The notes beneath the pieces were generated by a model that was not told the DNA's origin, ran no database searches, and saw nothing but the letters and a program-made list of their open reading frames with translations. Made by a program: the position numbers and the translations under genes. DNA of 64,000 nt from Zhihengliuella alba (GTDB lineage: Bacteria > Actinomycetota > Actinomycetes > Actinomycetales > Micrococcaceae), in NCBI RefSeq assembly GCF_039538765.1, contig NZ_BAABCJ010000001.1:682001-746000 (forward strand), read 5' to 3'. Of this stretch, positions 10,336 to 18,893 are shown piece by piece (positions within the stretch are counted from its first letter, which is position 1; every line of letters begins with the position of its first letter).

Positions 10336-12431
10336 GGGCGGTCCTCAGCGGTGGTGGTGGGGGTGGGCGCGGGGCCGTCGGCGGGCGGCCCCGCGGCGTC
10401 GCGGTGGGTGCGGGCCCCGGAGGACGGCTCCGCGGCGGCGGGCTCGCCCTCCGGCGCTTCCGGGCCGAAGAGCGCGCGCCCGTGGGTGCGCTCGGAGAGC
10501 TGCCAGGGCACAGACGCGACGACGACGCCCGGCTCGAAGTGCAGGCGTGTCCGGACGCGCAGGGTGGTCTGGTTGTGGACGAGGTGCTCCCACCAGCGGC
10601 CCACCACGTACTCCGGGACGTAGACGACCACGAGGTCGCGGGGGGCGTCGCGCTTGATGCTCTTGATGTAGTCGAGCAGCGGGGAGGCGACCTCACGGTA
10701 GGGGGACGCGAGCACGGTCAGAGGCACGGGCAGCCGGAGGCGGTCCCAGTCCTCGACGATCCGCTCGGTGCGGTCCTCGTCGATGTCGACGGCGACCGCG
10801 TCGAGCTTCGACGGCCGGCTGGCGCGGGCGAAGGACAGTGCGCGGAGCACCGGCTTCTGGACGCTCGTGACCAGCACGAGCGCATGCACGCGGGCCGGGA
10901 GGGCCTTCGTCTCGGAGGCGAAGTCGACGGCGAGCTCGCGGTCCACCTCCTCGTAGTGCCGGTGGAGCGAGTACATGATCAGGTACAGGCAGGCGATGCC
11001 CAGCAGCGCCAGCCAGGCCCCGTGCACGAACTTGGTGACCAGGACGACGACGAGGACGGCCAGCGAGAGCAGGAAGCCCACGAGGTTCAGCAGGCGGGCG
11101 CGGACGATCCTGGCCCGGACCTGCCGGTCGGGGGTCTGGACGAACTTCCGCTTCCAGTGCTTGAGCATGCCGGCCTGGCTGAGCGTGAACGCCACGAACA
11201 CGCCGACGACGTACATCTGGATCAGGGCCGGCAGGTGCGCGTCGAACAGCAGGACCAGCGCCATCGCCGCGGCGGCCAGCGCGATGATGCCGTTGCTGTA
11301 GCCGAGTCGATCGCCGCGCCGCCGGAGCTGGCGTGGCAGGTATCCGTCGGTCGCCAGGTGCGAGGCCAGGAACGGGAAGGACTTGAACGTCGAGACGCCC
11401 GCCGTCCACAGCACCCAGATGGTGACCAGGAGGATCAGGACGGCGCCGAGGCTGCCCGGCCCGAACACGGCGGAGGCCAACTGGCCCAGCACCGGGGCCT
11501 GGAAGTAGTCGGCGGGGATGGGCCCGCCGTCGAGCCGGAGGAACCGCTGCGGCTCCTCCACCATGCGCACCTGCGTCGCCTCAGCGAGGAAGATCGTCCC
11601 GAGGGTGAGGACCGCGGCGACGGCGCCGAGCCAGACGAGGATGGCGCCCGCGTTCCGGGCCCGGGGCGTGCGGAGCTGCTGGACGTTGCTGGTGGGGGCC
11701 TCGATGCCCGTCAGGGCCGCCGAGCCGGTGGAGAACGCCCGGAGCAGCAGCAGGGCGCCGAAGAACCCGGTGAGCCCGCCCTCGAAGCCCGCCTCCGGAA
11801 CGATCGTGAAGTCGGCGCTGGGGGCCTCGCCCAGCTGGCCTGTCGCGGCCAGGACGGAGCCAGTGGCGAGCATGGCCAGCACCGCGCCGACGAAGAGGTA
11901 GGTGGGCAGGACCTGGACGATGCGGGAGCGCCCGAAGCCGCGCAGGCTCACGAAGGCGAGGAGCACCACGCCCCAGGCCGCGATCTCGGCCCGGTGGCCC
12001 TGCAGCGCCGGGAAGACGGCGACGAGGTAGTGCGCGGCCGACGACATGGAGACCGCCACGGTCAGAACGAAGTCGATCAGGAGCGCCGCGGCCGCCGTCG
12101 TGCCCGCCTTGGGGCCGAGATTGGTGCTGGCGATGACGTAGTCTCCGCCGCCGCCCGGGTACGCGCGGACCGACTGGCGGTAGGACGCGATGATCACGAA
12201 CATCACGACCATCACGGCCAGCCCCACGTAGGGCGAGAAGTGGATCGCGCTCAGCCCCGCGATGGCGAGGGTCAGGAGGATCTCGTCGGGGGCGTAGGCC
12301 ACCGAGGACAGGGCATTCGAGCTCAGCTTGCCGAGGGCCACCCACCGGCCGAGGGGCGCCACCTTGAGGCTCTCCGTCTGCATGGGACGGCCGACGAGGA
12401 CCCGCTTGAGCGCTTCCAGGAACGTCAACAC
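10332..12431 (-). CDS. APC-superfamily permease, candidate KimA-like potassium importer
   Basis: About 12 membrane helices fill the first two-thirds of a roughly 699-residue protein, followed by a cytoplasmic C-terminal domain of about 200 residues. The start of helix 1 reads SSNALSSVAYAPDEILLTLAIAG, the signature of the YdaO/KimA group of APC transporters, which import K+. The divergent neighbours are two TrkA-type K+ channel regulators, which supports a potassium role over amino-acid transport (inference). Start is GTG 12431: an ATG at 12467 exists, but it coincides with a -35 element of a good promoter whose -10 ends 7 nt before the GTG. The family start also fits, beginning near LTFLEALKRVLVGRP. 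Confidence 0.85.
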   Translation of the reverse strand: MLTFLEALKRVLVGRPMQTESLKVAPLGRWVALGKLSSNALSSVAYAPDEILLTLAIAGLSAIHFSPYVGLAVMVVMFVIIASYRQSVRAYPGGGGDYVIASTNLGPKAGTTAAAALLIDFVLTVAVSMSSAAHYLVAVFPALQGHRAEIAAWGVVLLAFVSLRGFGRSRIVQVLPTYLFVGAVLAMLATGSVLAATGQLGEAPSADFTIVPEAGFEGGLTGFFGALLLLRAFSTGSAALTGIEAPTSNVQQLRTPRARNAGAILVWLGAVAAVLTLGTIFLAEATQVRMVEEPQRFLRLDGGPIPADYFQAPVLGQLASAVFGPGSLGAVLILLVTIWVLWTAGVSTFKSFPFLASHLATDGYLPRQLRRRGDRLGYSNGIIALAAAAMALVLLFDAHLPALIQMYVVGVFVAFTLSQAGMLKHWKRKFVQTPDRQVRARIVRARLLNLVGFLLSLAVLVVVLVTKFVHGAWLALLGIACLYLIMYSLHRHYEEVDRELAVDFASETKALPARVHALVLVTSVQKPVLRALSFARASRPSKLDAVAVDIDEDRTERIVEDWDRLRLPVPLTVLASPYREVASPLLDYIKSIKRDAPRDLVVVYVPEYVVGRWWEHLVHNQTTLRVRTRLHFEPGVVVASVPWQLSERTHGRALFGPEAPEGEPAAAEPSSGARTHRDAAGPPADGPAPTPTTTAEDRP

Positions 12432-12438
12432 TTCGTCA

Positions 12439-12467
12439 AAGGTAGTCCCTCCCCCGCCCGGTGTCAT
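12439..12467 (-). promoter_or_regulatory. SigA-type promoter of the APC permease (leaderless)
   Basis: Minus-strand ATGACA (12462-12467), 17-bp spacer, TACCTT (12439-12444), then 7 nt to GTG 12431. This is the best-matching -35/-10 pair I found in the window, and it excludes the upstream in-frame ATG as start. Confidence 0.7.
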
Positions 12468-12560
12468 GCCGCTCGCTGCGGCGGCGGCGCGGCGGGCGTG
12501 AAAGACTGGATCCGAGACGGCGGCCGAGGTGGCCGCCCACTACGGACGCGGAGGAAGTCG

Positions 12561-13280
12561 ATGCCGCATTTCGTCATCATGGGGGCCGGGCGCGTGGGCG
12601 TCATGCTGGCCCACACCCTCGACGAGGCCGGCCACTCGGTGGCCATCATCGATCAGGACGAGCACGCCTTCCGGCGGCTCGCCAGCAGGTACGGCGGCAG
12701 GACGGTCACCGGGGTCGGATTCGACCGGGACACGCTGGAGCAGGCCGGCATCGCGGACGCCTATGCCTTCGCGGCGGTCTCCAGCGGCGACAACTCGAAC
12801 ATCCTGTCCACCCGGGTGGCTCGCGAGACCTACAACGTGCCGCACGTCGTGGCCCGCATCTACGACCCGGGCCGCGCGGAGATCTACCAGCGCCTGGGCA
12901 TCCCGACGGTCGCCGCCGTCCGCTGGAGCGCCGACCAGGTGCTGCGCCGGATCCTGCCCGAGACCGGCGTGCAGGGGGACTTCCGCGAGGCCTCCGGCCG
13001 GCTGGTGCTCGGCGAGGTCGACGTGCACCGCCAGTGGTACGGGCGGCTCGTCACCGACATCGAGGCCGCGTCGGGGGTCCGCGTGGCCTACCTGACGCGC
13101 TTCGGCCAGGGCATCCTGCCCGCGGCCGGCACCCGCCTGCAGGACGGCGACATCCTCCACGCGATGATGCACGTGGACGCCACCGGCGAGGTGGACCGCG
13201 TGCTGTCGAAGCCGCCGGCCAAGGCGGCGGCCGCGGCGGAGGGCAACATCGACGAGACCAGCACGGAGGAGCAGGCATGA
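12561..13280 (+). CDS. TrkA-family potassium uptake regulatory protein (first copy, CeoB-like)
   Basis: Cytoplasmic RCK protein that binds NAD(H)/nucleotide and gates K+ transporters. The 239 residues begin with the Rossmann core MPHFVIMGAGRVGVMLAHTL (GxGxxG) and an acidic Asp at the end of strand 2 (IIDQD). An RCK_C domain follows, ending near residue 215, with an Ala-rich and acidic tail. The ribosome site GGAGGAAG lies about 3-8 nt before ATG. The gene overlaps the second trkA by ATGA, giving a two-gene operon equivalent to M. tuberculosis ceoB-ceoC. No TrkH/TrkG membrane subunit is present in the window. Confidence 0.93.
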   Translation: MPHFVIMGAGRVGVMLAHTLDEAGHSVAIIDQDEHAFRRLASRYGGRTVTGVGFDRDTLEQAGIADAYAFAAVSSGDNSNILSTRVARETYNVPHVVARIYDPGRAEIYQRLGIPTVAAVRWSADQVLRRILPETGVQGDFREASGRLVLGEVDVHRQWYGRLVTDIEAASGVRVAYLTRFGQGILPAAGTRLQDGDILHAMMHVDATGEVDRVLSKPPAKAAAAAEGNIDETSTEEQA

Positions 13281-13939
13281 AGGTCGTCATCGCCGGGGCG
13301 GGCAGCGTGGGCGCCTCCATCGCCCGGGAGCTCCTCTCGCATGGGCACGAGGTGCTGCTCATCGACGAGAAGCCGGAGGTCCGGGTGCGCAGCGAGCTCG
13401 AGGGCGTCAGCTGGTTCTTCGGCGACGCGTGCGAGCTGACGACCCTGCAGGAGGCGGGGCTCGGCGATGCGGACGTGGTGGTCTCGGCGACGGGCGACGA
13501 CAAGGTCAACCTGGTGGTCTCCCTGCTGGCCAAGAGCGAGTTCGGGATCCGCCGGACCGTCGGCCGGGTGAACAACCCGAAGAACGACTGGATGTTCGAC
13601 GACTCGTGGGGCGTCGATGTCGCGGTGAACACGCCGCGCCTGATGACGGCGCTCGTCGAGGAGGCGGTGGAGATCGGCGACGTGGTCCGGCTGCTGACGC
13701 TGCGGACCGGCGAGACGTCGATGGTCGAGTTCACGATGCCGCAGGACTCGCCGCTCGTCGGCCGGACGCTGGGATCGCTGCGGCTCCCCGAGGAGTGCGC
13801 CGTGGTGGCGCTGCTGCGCGACGAGAGCCCGCTGATCCCCAGCCCGGACGACGTCCTCGAGGGCGGCGACGAGGTCTTCTTCATCACCGCGATCTCCGCG
13901 GAGCCGGAGCTGCGGCGCTCCCTGCGCAGCGGCGAGTAG
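13277..13939 (+). CDS. TrkA-family potassium uptake regulatory protein (second copy, CeoC-like)
   Basis: 220 residues: N-terminal RCK_N (MKVVIAGAGSVGASIARELL, Rossmann glycines, acidic LLIDEKPE) and a C-terminal RCK_C ending at residue about 213. The start ATG overlaps the upstream stop (ATGA), so translation is coupled. The two paralogues probably assemble into one RCK ring with NAD(H) and possibly c-di-AMP control (inference from the family). The gene is convergent with DUF3159. Confidence 0.93.
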   Translation: MKVVIAGAGSVGASIARELLSHGHEVLLIDEKPEVRVRSELEGVSWFFGDACELTTLQEAGLGDADVVVSATGDDKVNLVVSLLAKSEFGIRRTVGRVNNPKNDWMFDDSWGVDVAVNTPRLMTALVEEAVEIGDVVRLLTLRTGETSMVEFTMPQDSPLVGRTLGSLRLPEECAVVALLRDESPLIPSPDDVLEGGDEVFFITAISAEPELRRSLRSGE

Positions 13940-13965
13940 CCCGACGGCGGGCCCGTCCGTCACGG

Positions 13966-13986
13966 CGGGCCGGGAACCACGGCCCG
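13966..13986. terminator. Weak hairpin between trkA2 and DUF3159 genes
   Basis: CGGGCCG/CGGCCCG, 7-bp stem with 7-nt loop, in the 86-bp convergent gap. There is no T-run. Confidence 0.35.
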
Positions 13987-14025
13987 GCCGTCGTCCGGGC
14001 GGACCGCGGCCGCAGCCGGCCGGAC

Positions 14026-14775
14026 TCAGCCCGCCCGGTCGGCTCCGGGGCGCCGCGACGGACGGGACAGGGTCCACGCGAGCCAGAGGCCCATGGCGTA
14101 GAGCGGCACGCCCATGATCAGGCGGGCCGAGCCGAGCGCGGTGAGGGCGCCGGCGTCGGACTCCGCCGCGACGTAGAGCGGGATCTGGACGACCATGCGG
14201 GCAGCGAAGACCGCCACGATCGTCCACGTGGCGGCGGCGTAGCGCCGCAGCCGGGCCGGGTCGCGGCGCCACCCCGTCCCCTCGCCGCGGATGTAGCCGA
14301 AGACGACGCCCATCAGGGGCCACCGCAGCATGATCGAGAGGACCAGCGCCGCCCCGTACACGGCGTTGGTGATGAAACCCGGGACGTAGTATCCGCGGGC
14401 CTCCCCCGTGGTGCCGGAGAACAAGGCGCAGACGACGACGCCGACGAGACCCGCCAGCGCCTGCGTGAGCGGTTGCCGCTGGACGAGGCGGAGGAGAGTG
14501 AAGGCGACCGCCGATGCCAGTGCGGCGATCAGCGCCGGAGCGAGGGCCTGCCAGACGGTGAAGACGACGATGAAGACGGACCCGGGCACGAGGGCCTCCG
14601 CGAGACCGCGCCAACCGCCGATGGTCGCCAGCACGTCGACCTCGCCGTTGTCCTTGTGCCGGACCGACGAGCTCTCGGCGACCTGGCGCGCGACGGACTC
14701 GGCGGTGGCCCTGGCTCGCGGGCGCTGGTCCTCCGGCTCGTCGGACGGGCCGGGCTGGTGGGATGTCGACTGCAC
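14026..14775 (-). CDS. DUF3159 membrane protein
   Basis: Integral membrane protein of 249 residues with a 50-residue polar N-terminus and about six hydrophobic helices (for example VPGSVFIVVFTVWQALAPAL and YVPGFITNAVYGAALVLSIM). The family is found next to trkA and dut genes in Actinobacteria (Rv2693c position) and has no established function. Start GTG 14775 has AGGAGG about 8 nt upstream. It is the last gene of the run dut, DUF3710, OB-fold, DUF3159. Confidence 0.85.
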   Translation of the reverse strand: MQSTSHQPGPSDEPEDQRPRARATAESVARQVAESSSVRHKDNGEVDVLATIGGWRGLAEALVPGSVFIVVFTVWQALAPALIAALASAVAFTLLRLVQRQPLTQALAGLVGVVVCALFSGTTGEARGYYVPGFITNAVYGAALVLSIMLRWPLMGVVFGYIRGEGTGWRRDPARLRRYAAATWTIVAVFAARMVVQIPLYVAAESDAGALTALGSARLIMGVPLYAMGLWLAWTLSRPSRRPGADRAG

Positions 14776-14807
14776 GTCGCTCGCCTCCTGGTCTTGGCGC
14801 TCCCCGC

Positions 14808-15170
14808 TCAGGCGGGGAGCTCGGTCCCGACGAGCTCGCGGTGCGAGGCCAGGATCTCGTAGTGGGGGTCGTACATGGTCGGCACGCCCTTGACCGTGGA
14901 GACCGCCCCGCGGACACGGACCCAGGCCCCGGGGACGATGCCCGGCACCCTCGAGCGGCCGTGCCAGACGAGGTCGAGCCGGGGCGCGGCGGCGCGCCGG
15001 CCACCGGGCGCAGCCGGCCGGTCCACCAGGCTGGCCTGGAAGCGCGGCGGCCCGGATGACTGCGGATAGCGGACGAACTCGACGAAGCCGCCCGTGGTCA
15101 GACGGCCCCGCTCGGGCAGATCGGCGATCGTCACGCAGGCGGTACCCGCGGGGCGACTCGAGGCGGGCAC
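14808..15170 (-). CDS. OB-fold nucleic-acid-binding domain protein
   Basis: 120 residues forming a single OB-like barrel: TGGFVEFVRYP, PRLDLVWHGRSRVPGIVPGAWVRVRGAV and a closing YEIL strand. Equivalent to the Rv2694c position. The ribosome site uses the stop codon of the preceding gene: the TAG of DUF3710 supplies the first bases of TAGGAGG, six nt before GTG 15170. Translation by terminating ribosomes is therefore likely. A role in RNA or DNA binding is inferred from the fold only. Confidence 0.82.
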   Translation of the reverse strand: MPASSRPAGTACVTIADLPERGRLTTGGFVEFVRYPQSSGPPRFQASLVDRPAAPGGRRAAAPRLDLVWHGRSRVPGIVPGAWVRVRGAVSTVKGVPTMYDPHYEILASHRELVGTELPA

Positions 15171-15179
15171 GACGTCCTC

Positions 15180-15941
15180 CTAGCCGATCTGCGTGGTCTC
15201 GGGACCGCGCTCGGGCGGCTCGGGGCCGTCGCCGTCGCGGGAACCCGTGGCTCCGGCCTCCTCGGCCGGCCCCGCGCCCTCCGAGGGCTGGCGGGCCACG
15301 GCGCCCTCGGGCACCTTCAGGGGAAGCAGCTCCGACGGCGGCATGGGCTGGTCGCCGCGGATGACCACGGCCCGGGCCATGATCTCCTCGAGGGCCTGCG
15401 CCTTGGCGCGGTCGAGGGCGGCCGGGCCGCCGATGACGCCGCGCAGGAACCAGCGGCCGCCGTCGTACCCGAGGAAGCGGGCGACCATGAAGCCGGCCGT
15501 GCCGTCGGGGCGCTTCGCGGGAACCCGGGCGACGAGCTCCTCGCCGAACCGGCCGGAGACCTTGTCCACGCGGCCGCCCTGCTTCTCGATGCTGGCCGTG
15601 ATCTGCTGCTGGATGCCGGGCCAGAGCTGCTCGGACTTGGGCGCGGCGAAGGTCTGCAGCTGCAGGCGGGAGCCGTCCAGCTCCAGGGCGACCGCGATGA
15701 CGCGCTTCGTCTTGTCCTCGACCTCGAGCCGCAGCTGCATCCCCTCGACGGGCTCGATCAGCAGCGAGCCCAGGTCGATGTAGCCCCCGCGGTCGGTGAG
15801 CTCGTCGCCGTCGAACGGACCGGAGAGCCGCGCCGCGGACTCCTGGTCCGCGCCGTCGCTCCCCGCCTCCCGCTCGGCGTCGGCCTCGTCCGGCTCGGTG
15901 GTCTGGGCCGGTTCGGCGGCCTTCCTGCGTTTGAAGATCAT
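15180..15941 (-). CDS. DUF3710 family protein
   Basis: 253-residue cytoplasmic protein. The first 45 residues are charged and low-complexity (MIFKRRKAAEPAQ then acidic). The conserved DUF3710 core covers residues about 50-215, with GYIDLGSLLIEP, a strand-rich centre and RWFLRGVIGGPAAL. The last 40 residues are a Pro/Glu/Gly-rich tail. Function is unknown. Start ATG 15941 overlaps the dut stop by 4 bases; the stop overlaps the ribosome site of the next gene. Tight packing with dut is conserved in Actinobacteria. Confidence 0.88.
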   Translation of the reverse strand: MIFKRRKAAEPAQTTEPDEADAEREAGSDGADQESAARLSGPFDGDELTDRGGYIDLGSLLIEPVEGMQLRLEVEDKTKRVIAVALELDGSRLQLQTFAAPKSEQLWPGIQQQITASIEKQGGRVDKVSGRFGEELVARVPAKRPDGTAGFMVARFLGYDGGRWFLRGVIGGPAALDRAKAQALEEIMARAVVIRGDQPMPPSELLPLKVPEGAVARQPSEGAGPAEEAGATGSRDGDGPEPPERGPETTQIG

Positions 15942-16420
15942 GCCTCTCCTCGGGTTGCGGCGGCGAAGCCCCCGGTGGATCCGAAGCCGCCGGTGCCCCG
16001 CGCCGAGTCGGGCAGTTCGGGGACCGGCACGAACCGTGCCGTCTCCACGCGCTGGATCACCATCTGCGCGATCCGGTCGCCGCGGCGCAGCTGGATCGGC
16101 TCCGAGCGGTCGGTGTTCAGCAGGGTCACGGAGATCTCGCCCCGGTACCCGGCGTCCACGGTGCCGGGGGCGTTGACGATCGTCAGGCCGTGCTTCGTGG
16201 CCAGGCCGGACCGCGGGTGGATCAGCGCGACCGTGCCCGCAGGCAGGGCGATCGCCACGCCGGTCGGCACCAGGCGGCGCTCGCCCGGCTCGAGGGTCAC
16301 GTCGACGCGCGCCCTGAGATCGGCTCCGGCATCGCCGGGATGTGCGTACGACGGCGGTTCGATGCCCTCGTCGAGCATCTTCAGTTCGACGTCGCAAGTA
16401 GTGGTCTGTTCGGCGGTCAT
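15938..16420 (-). CDS. dut: Deoxyuridine 5'-triphosphate nucleotidohydrolase (dUTPase)
   Basis: Hydrolyses dUTP to dUMP and pyrophosphate, keeping uracil out of DNA and supplying dTMP synthesis. The 160 residues are normal for a trimeric dUTPase. All five motifs are visible: AHPGDAGADL (1), HPRSGLATKHGL (2), VNAPGTVDAGYRGE (3, catalytic Asp), RGDRIAQMVI (4) and the C-terminal arm RGTGGFGSTG (5). Start ATG 16420 has CAGGAG about 10 nt upstream. A TAGAGT -10 candidate at 16465-16470 gives a short leader. It heads the four-gene minus-strand operon. Confidence 0.97.
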   Translation of the reverse strand: MTAEQTTTCDVELKMLDEGIEPPSYAHPGDAGADLRARVDVTLEPGERRLVPTGVAIALPAGTVALIHPRSGLATKHGLTIVNAPGTVDAGYRGEISVTLLNTDRSEPIQLRRGDRIAQMVIQRVETARFVPVPELPDSARGTGGFGSTGGFAAATRGEA

Positions 16421-16522
16421 GACCGCGCTGCTCCTGCCGTTGGGCTGGTTCGGGGACTCATATCACTCTAGCCACTTTCGCCGAGGACCCGCACTCCGGC
16501 GCCGCCCCGGCCCCGGTGAACC

Positions 16523-16528
16523 TAGACT
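16523..16528 (+). promoter_or_regulatory. -10 box, leaderless DUF3093 gene
   Basis: TAGACT followed by 7 nt and ATG 16536. No ribosome site and no clear -35 are present. Confidence 0.55.
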
Positions 16529-16535
16529 GGACCCC

Positions 16536-17015
16536 ATGGCAGATACCTCTCACACACCCGACGCGGACGTCGTCTACCGCGAATACCTCTGGCCCGCCTG
16601 GTGGATCTGGATCATCGTCCTCGGCGCCGGTGGCGCCGGGTACGCGATGCTCGCCCCCATCGGGGTCGGGGTCGGCGTGATCGCCGGCATCGTCGTGGCC
16701 GTCCTCGTGACCGTGGCCGTTCTGAACCACACGCTCGCGTCGGGCCGGATCGAGGTCACCCGCGACTCGCTGCGGGTCGGGCGCGCCCGGATCGAGCGCG
16801 AGCACGTCGGCGAGGTCGCCGCGTTCCGCGGCGAGGACGCCACCCAGCAGCGGGGTCCGGCCCTCAACGGGACCGCGTTCATGTGCTTCCGCGGATGGAT
16901 CGACCCGGTGGTCACCATCGAGATCACCGACCCGGCGGACGCGACGCCCTACTGGATCACCAGCACGCGCCGCCCCGAGGAGCTGGCGGCCGTCCTGACC
17001 GGCGCCCGCGCCTAG
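16536..17015 (+). CDS. DUF3093 membrane protein
   Basis: 159 residues with two adjacent hydrophobic helices near the N-terminus (WWIWIIVLGAGGAGYAML and VGVIAGIVVAVLVTVAVL). A roughly 95-residue cytoplasmic beta-rich domain resembling a PH/bPH fold follows, containing IEVTRDSLRVGRARIE and WITSTRRPEELAAVL. Equivalent to the Rv2698 position beside dut. Function is unknown. The -10 hexamer ends 7 nt before the ATG, so the mRNA is predicted to be leaderless. Confidence 0.88.
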   Translation: MADTSHTPDADVVYREYLWPAWWIWIIVLGAGGAGYAMLAPIGVGVGVIAGIVVAVLVTVAVLNHTLASGRIEVTRDSLRVGRARIEREHVGEVAAFRGEDATQQRGPALNGTAFMCFRGWIDPVVTIEITDPADATPYWITSTRRPEELAAVLTGARA

Positions 17016-17051
17016 CGGCCCCTCCCCCGCCCGGCGACGCGGGACGCGAAA

Positions 17052-17102
17052 CGACGGCGGCTCCCCACCGGACCCAGAAGGTCCGGTGGGGAGCCGCCGT
17101 CG
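17052..17102. terminator. Bidirectional hairpin between DUF3093 and DUF4193
   Basis: Perfect 23-bp stem (17052-17074 with 17080-17102) and a 5-nt loop, located between two convergent genes. One of the longest perfect stems in the window; no T-run on either side. Confidence 0.8.
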
Positions 17103-17138
17103 CTCACCGCTGGCCGTGCGTGATGCGGCGCTGGATGA

Positions 17139-17438
17139 TCAGCCTTCGCAGTCCTTGCAGTACAGCAGCCCGTCGCGCTGGACGGCGACCTGGGAGCGGT
17201 GCCGGACCAGGAAGCAGGAGTTGCAGGTGAACTCGTCGGACTGGGCCGGAAGGACGCGGACCATCAGCTCCTCGCCGGAGAGGTCGGCTCCCGGGAGCTC
17301 GTAGCTGTCCGCGGTCTCGGCCTCGTCCTCGTCGACGACGGCGGACTGCTTGTCGGAGCGCCGGTTCTTCAGCTCCTCGATCGAGTCTTCGCTGAGTTCA
17401 TCTTCGTTCTTGCGCGGCGCGTCGTAATCGGTCGCCAT
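17139..17438 (-). CDS. DUF4193 zinc-ribbon protein
   Basis: 99 residues: an acidic, disordered N-terminal two-thirds and a C-terminal zinc ribbon with Cys72-x2-Cys75 and Cys94-x2-Cys97. The family is restricted to Actinobacteria (Rv2699c position) and has no assigned function. The zinc ribbon suggests binding to nucleic acid or to RNA polymerase, which is inference. ATG 17438 has no ribosome site; AT-rich sequence just upstream may hold a -10, so it may also be leaderless. Confidence 0.88.
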   Translation of the reverse strand: MATDYDAPRKNEDELSEDSIEELKNRRSDKQSAVVDEDEAETADSYELPGADLSGEELMVRVLPAQSDEFTCNSCFLVRHRSQVAVQRDGLLYCKDCEG

Positions 17439-17687
17439 GGTCTATGAATCACGCTCCGGTGCTAGCTGCTGTAGACGTTGTCCTCACGGGGTTGTCACCC
17501 GATGACGCACAGATTGTTCACCATCGGACCCGAAAACGCCAATCTTTCGCGCACAGCGATTCCGGCGGATGGAAGAACTCCGCCGCGCAGGGCGCGGCAG
17601 GCCGCGCCACACCCGCGCAAATCACGGGATTGCCGGGCCCTCGATGGCAGAGTTTGCACCAGGAAATCGACGGTGTGGAGGAATGGA

Positions 17688-18893
17688 ATGCAGCAGCTCC
17701 GACTGGTGGGCGTCCACGAGGACGGCAGCCACGTGTTACTCGCTTCCGAGGGCGAGACCTTTCAACTGGCGATCGACGACGCGCTCCGTCAGGCCGTGAC
17801 CCGCCCCTCCGCCCGTCCGGCCGGCGAGCGGGCCGCCGACGGCTCGGAGGGTCCCCGCACGCTCTCGCCCCGCGAGATCCAGGCCCGCATCCGCTCCGGC
17901 GCCTCCGCCGACGAGCTCGTCCGCGAGTCGGGGCTGCCGATGGACCACATCATGCGGTACGCGAGCCCAGTGCTCGCCGAACGCGAGTACATGGCCCAGC
18001 AGGCGCAGCGGATCGAGGTCTCCGGACCGCAGGGGCACGACGCCTACCGTTCGGCCTTCGGCGACGAGCCCGCCAATCTCGCCGAGATGGTCCAGGTCCG
18101 CCTGGAGAGCTTCGGCATCGACGTGGAGACGCTCGAGTGGGACGCGGCCCGCCGCTCCGACGGCGGGTGGAACGTGACGGCGGAGTTCGCCGCCCCCGCC
18201 GACGCCGAGCGGGTCTCGATCGGCGAGGAGCCGATCGCGCGCTGGCTCTTCCACCCGACCCGCAAGCTGCTCCAGAACAGCAACCGCTGGGCCCAGGTCC
18301 TCTCCGAGCTGGAGCCGCTCGACTCGCCCTTCGCCGCGCGTCGGCTCACCGCCGTGGCCGACCACCCGTTCGACGTCGAGGCGGCCGAGGACGAGGGGTC
18401 GCCGGCGTCGCCGGGCGAGGAGACCGACGAGTCGCGGGCCCAGGACGAGTTCCTCGAGATCCTGCGCGCCCGCCGCGGCCAGCGCCTCGGCGAGGACGAG
18501 GACGGCGACGACGAGCTGGCGCTCATGCTCAGCCAGGGCGTCCCGGCGGCCCATCCGCGGGACGAGGACTTCGCCGACGAGGCCGAGGCCCGGCGGCTCG
18601 GCTTCGCCGACGACGATACGGACCTCCCCCATCTGCACGACGGCGTGAGCACCGAGACCTCCGATGTCACCGTGGTCCCGAACCTCCGCACGCTCCGCTT
18701 CGCCGGGCGCGACGACGAGCCATCGGCCGACGCGTCGTCGGCCGGGCGGAAGCTCCCCACCGGCCGGAACCGCGCCGAGGAGAACCGCGGCGACGACACC
18801 GGGCAGGACGAGGCTGGCGGGAAGCGCCAGAAGCCCAAGCGCTCCTCCGTGCCGAGCTGGGACGAGATCGTCTTCGGCAAGAAGCACGACTAG
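17688..18893 (+). CDS. sepH: Cell division protein SepH
   Basis: Actinobacterial FtsZ-interacting protein that stimulates FtsZ assembly at the division septum. The 401 residues start MQQLRLVGVHEDGSHVLLAS, the DUF3071 signature. A helix-turn-helix segment follows at about residues 60-100 (SPREIQARIRSGASADELVRESGLPMDHIMRYASPVLAERE), then a domain with WFHPTRK-like IARWLFHPTRKLLQNSNRWA and a long acidic disordered tail ending PSWDEIVFGKKHD. ATG 17688 has GGAGGA 5 nt upstream. In the 249-bp upstream gap I see only promoter-like AT-richer sequence. The stop codon is part of a hairpin. Confidence 0.92.
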   Translation: MQQLRLVGVHEDGSHVLLASEGETFQLAIDDALRQAVTRPSARPAGERAADGSEGPRTLSPREIQARIRSGASADELVRESGLPMDHIMRYASPVLAEREYMAQQAQRIEVSGPQGHDAYRSAFGDEPANLAEMVQVRLESFGIDVETLEWDAARRSDGGWNVTAEFAAPADAERVSIGEEPIARWLFHPTRKLLQNSNRWAQVLSELEPLDSPFAARRLTAVADHPFDVEAAEDEGSPASPGEETDESRAQDEFLEILRARRGQRLGEDEDGDDELALMLSQGVPAAHPRDEDFADEAEARRLGFADDDTDLPHLHDGVSTETSDVTVVPNLRTLRFAGRDDEPSADASSAGRKLPTGRNRAEENRGDDTGQDEAGGKRQKPKRSSVPSWDEIVFGKKHD

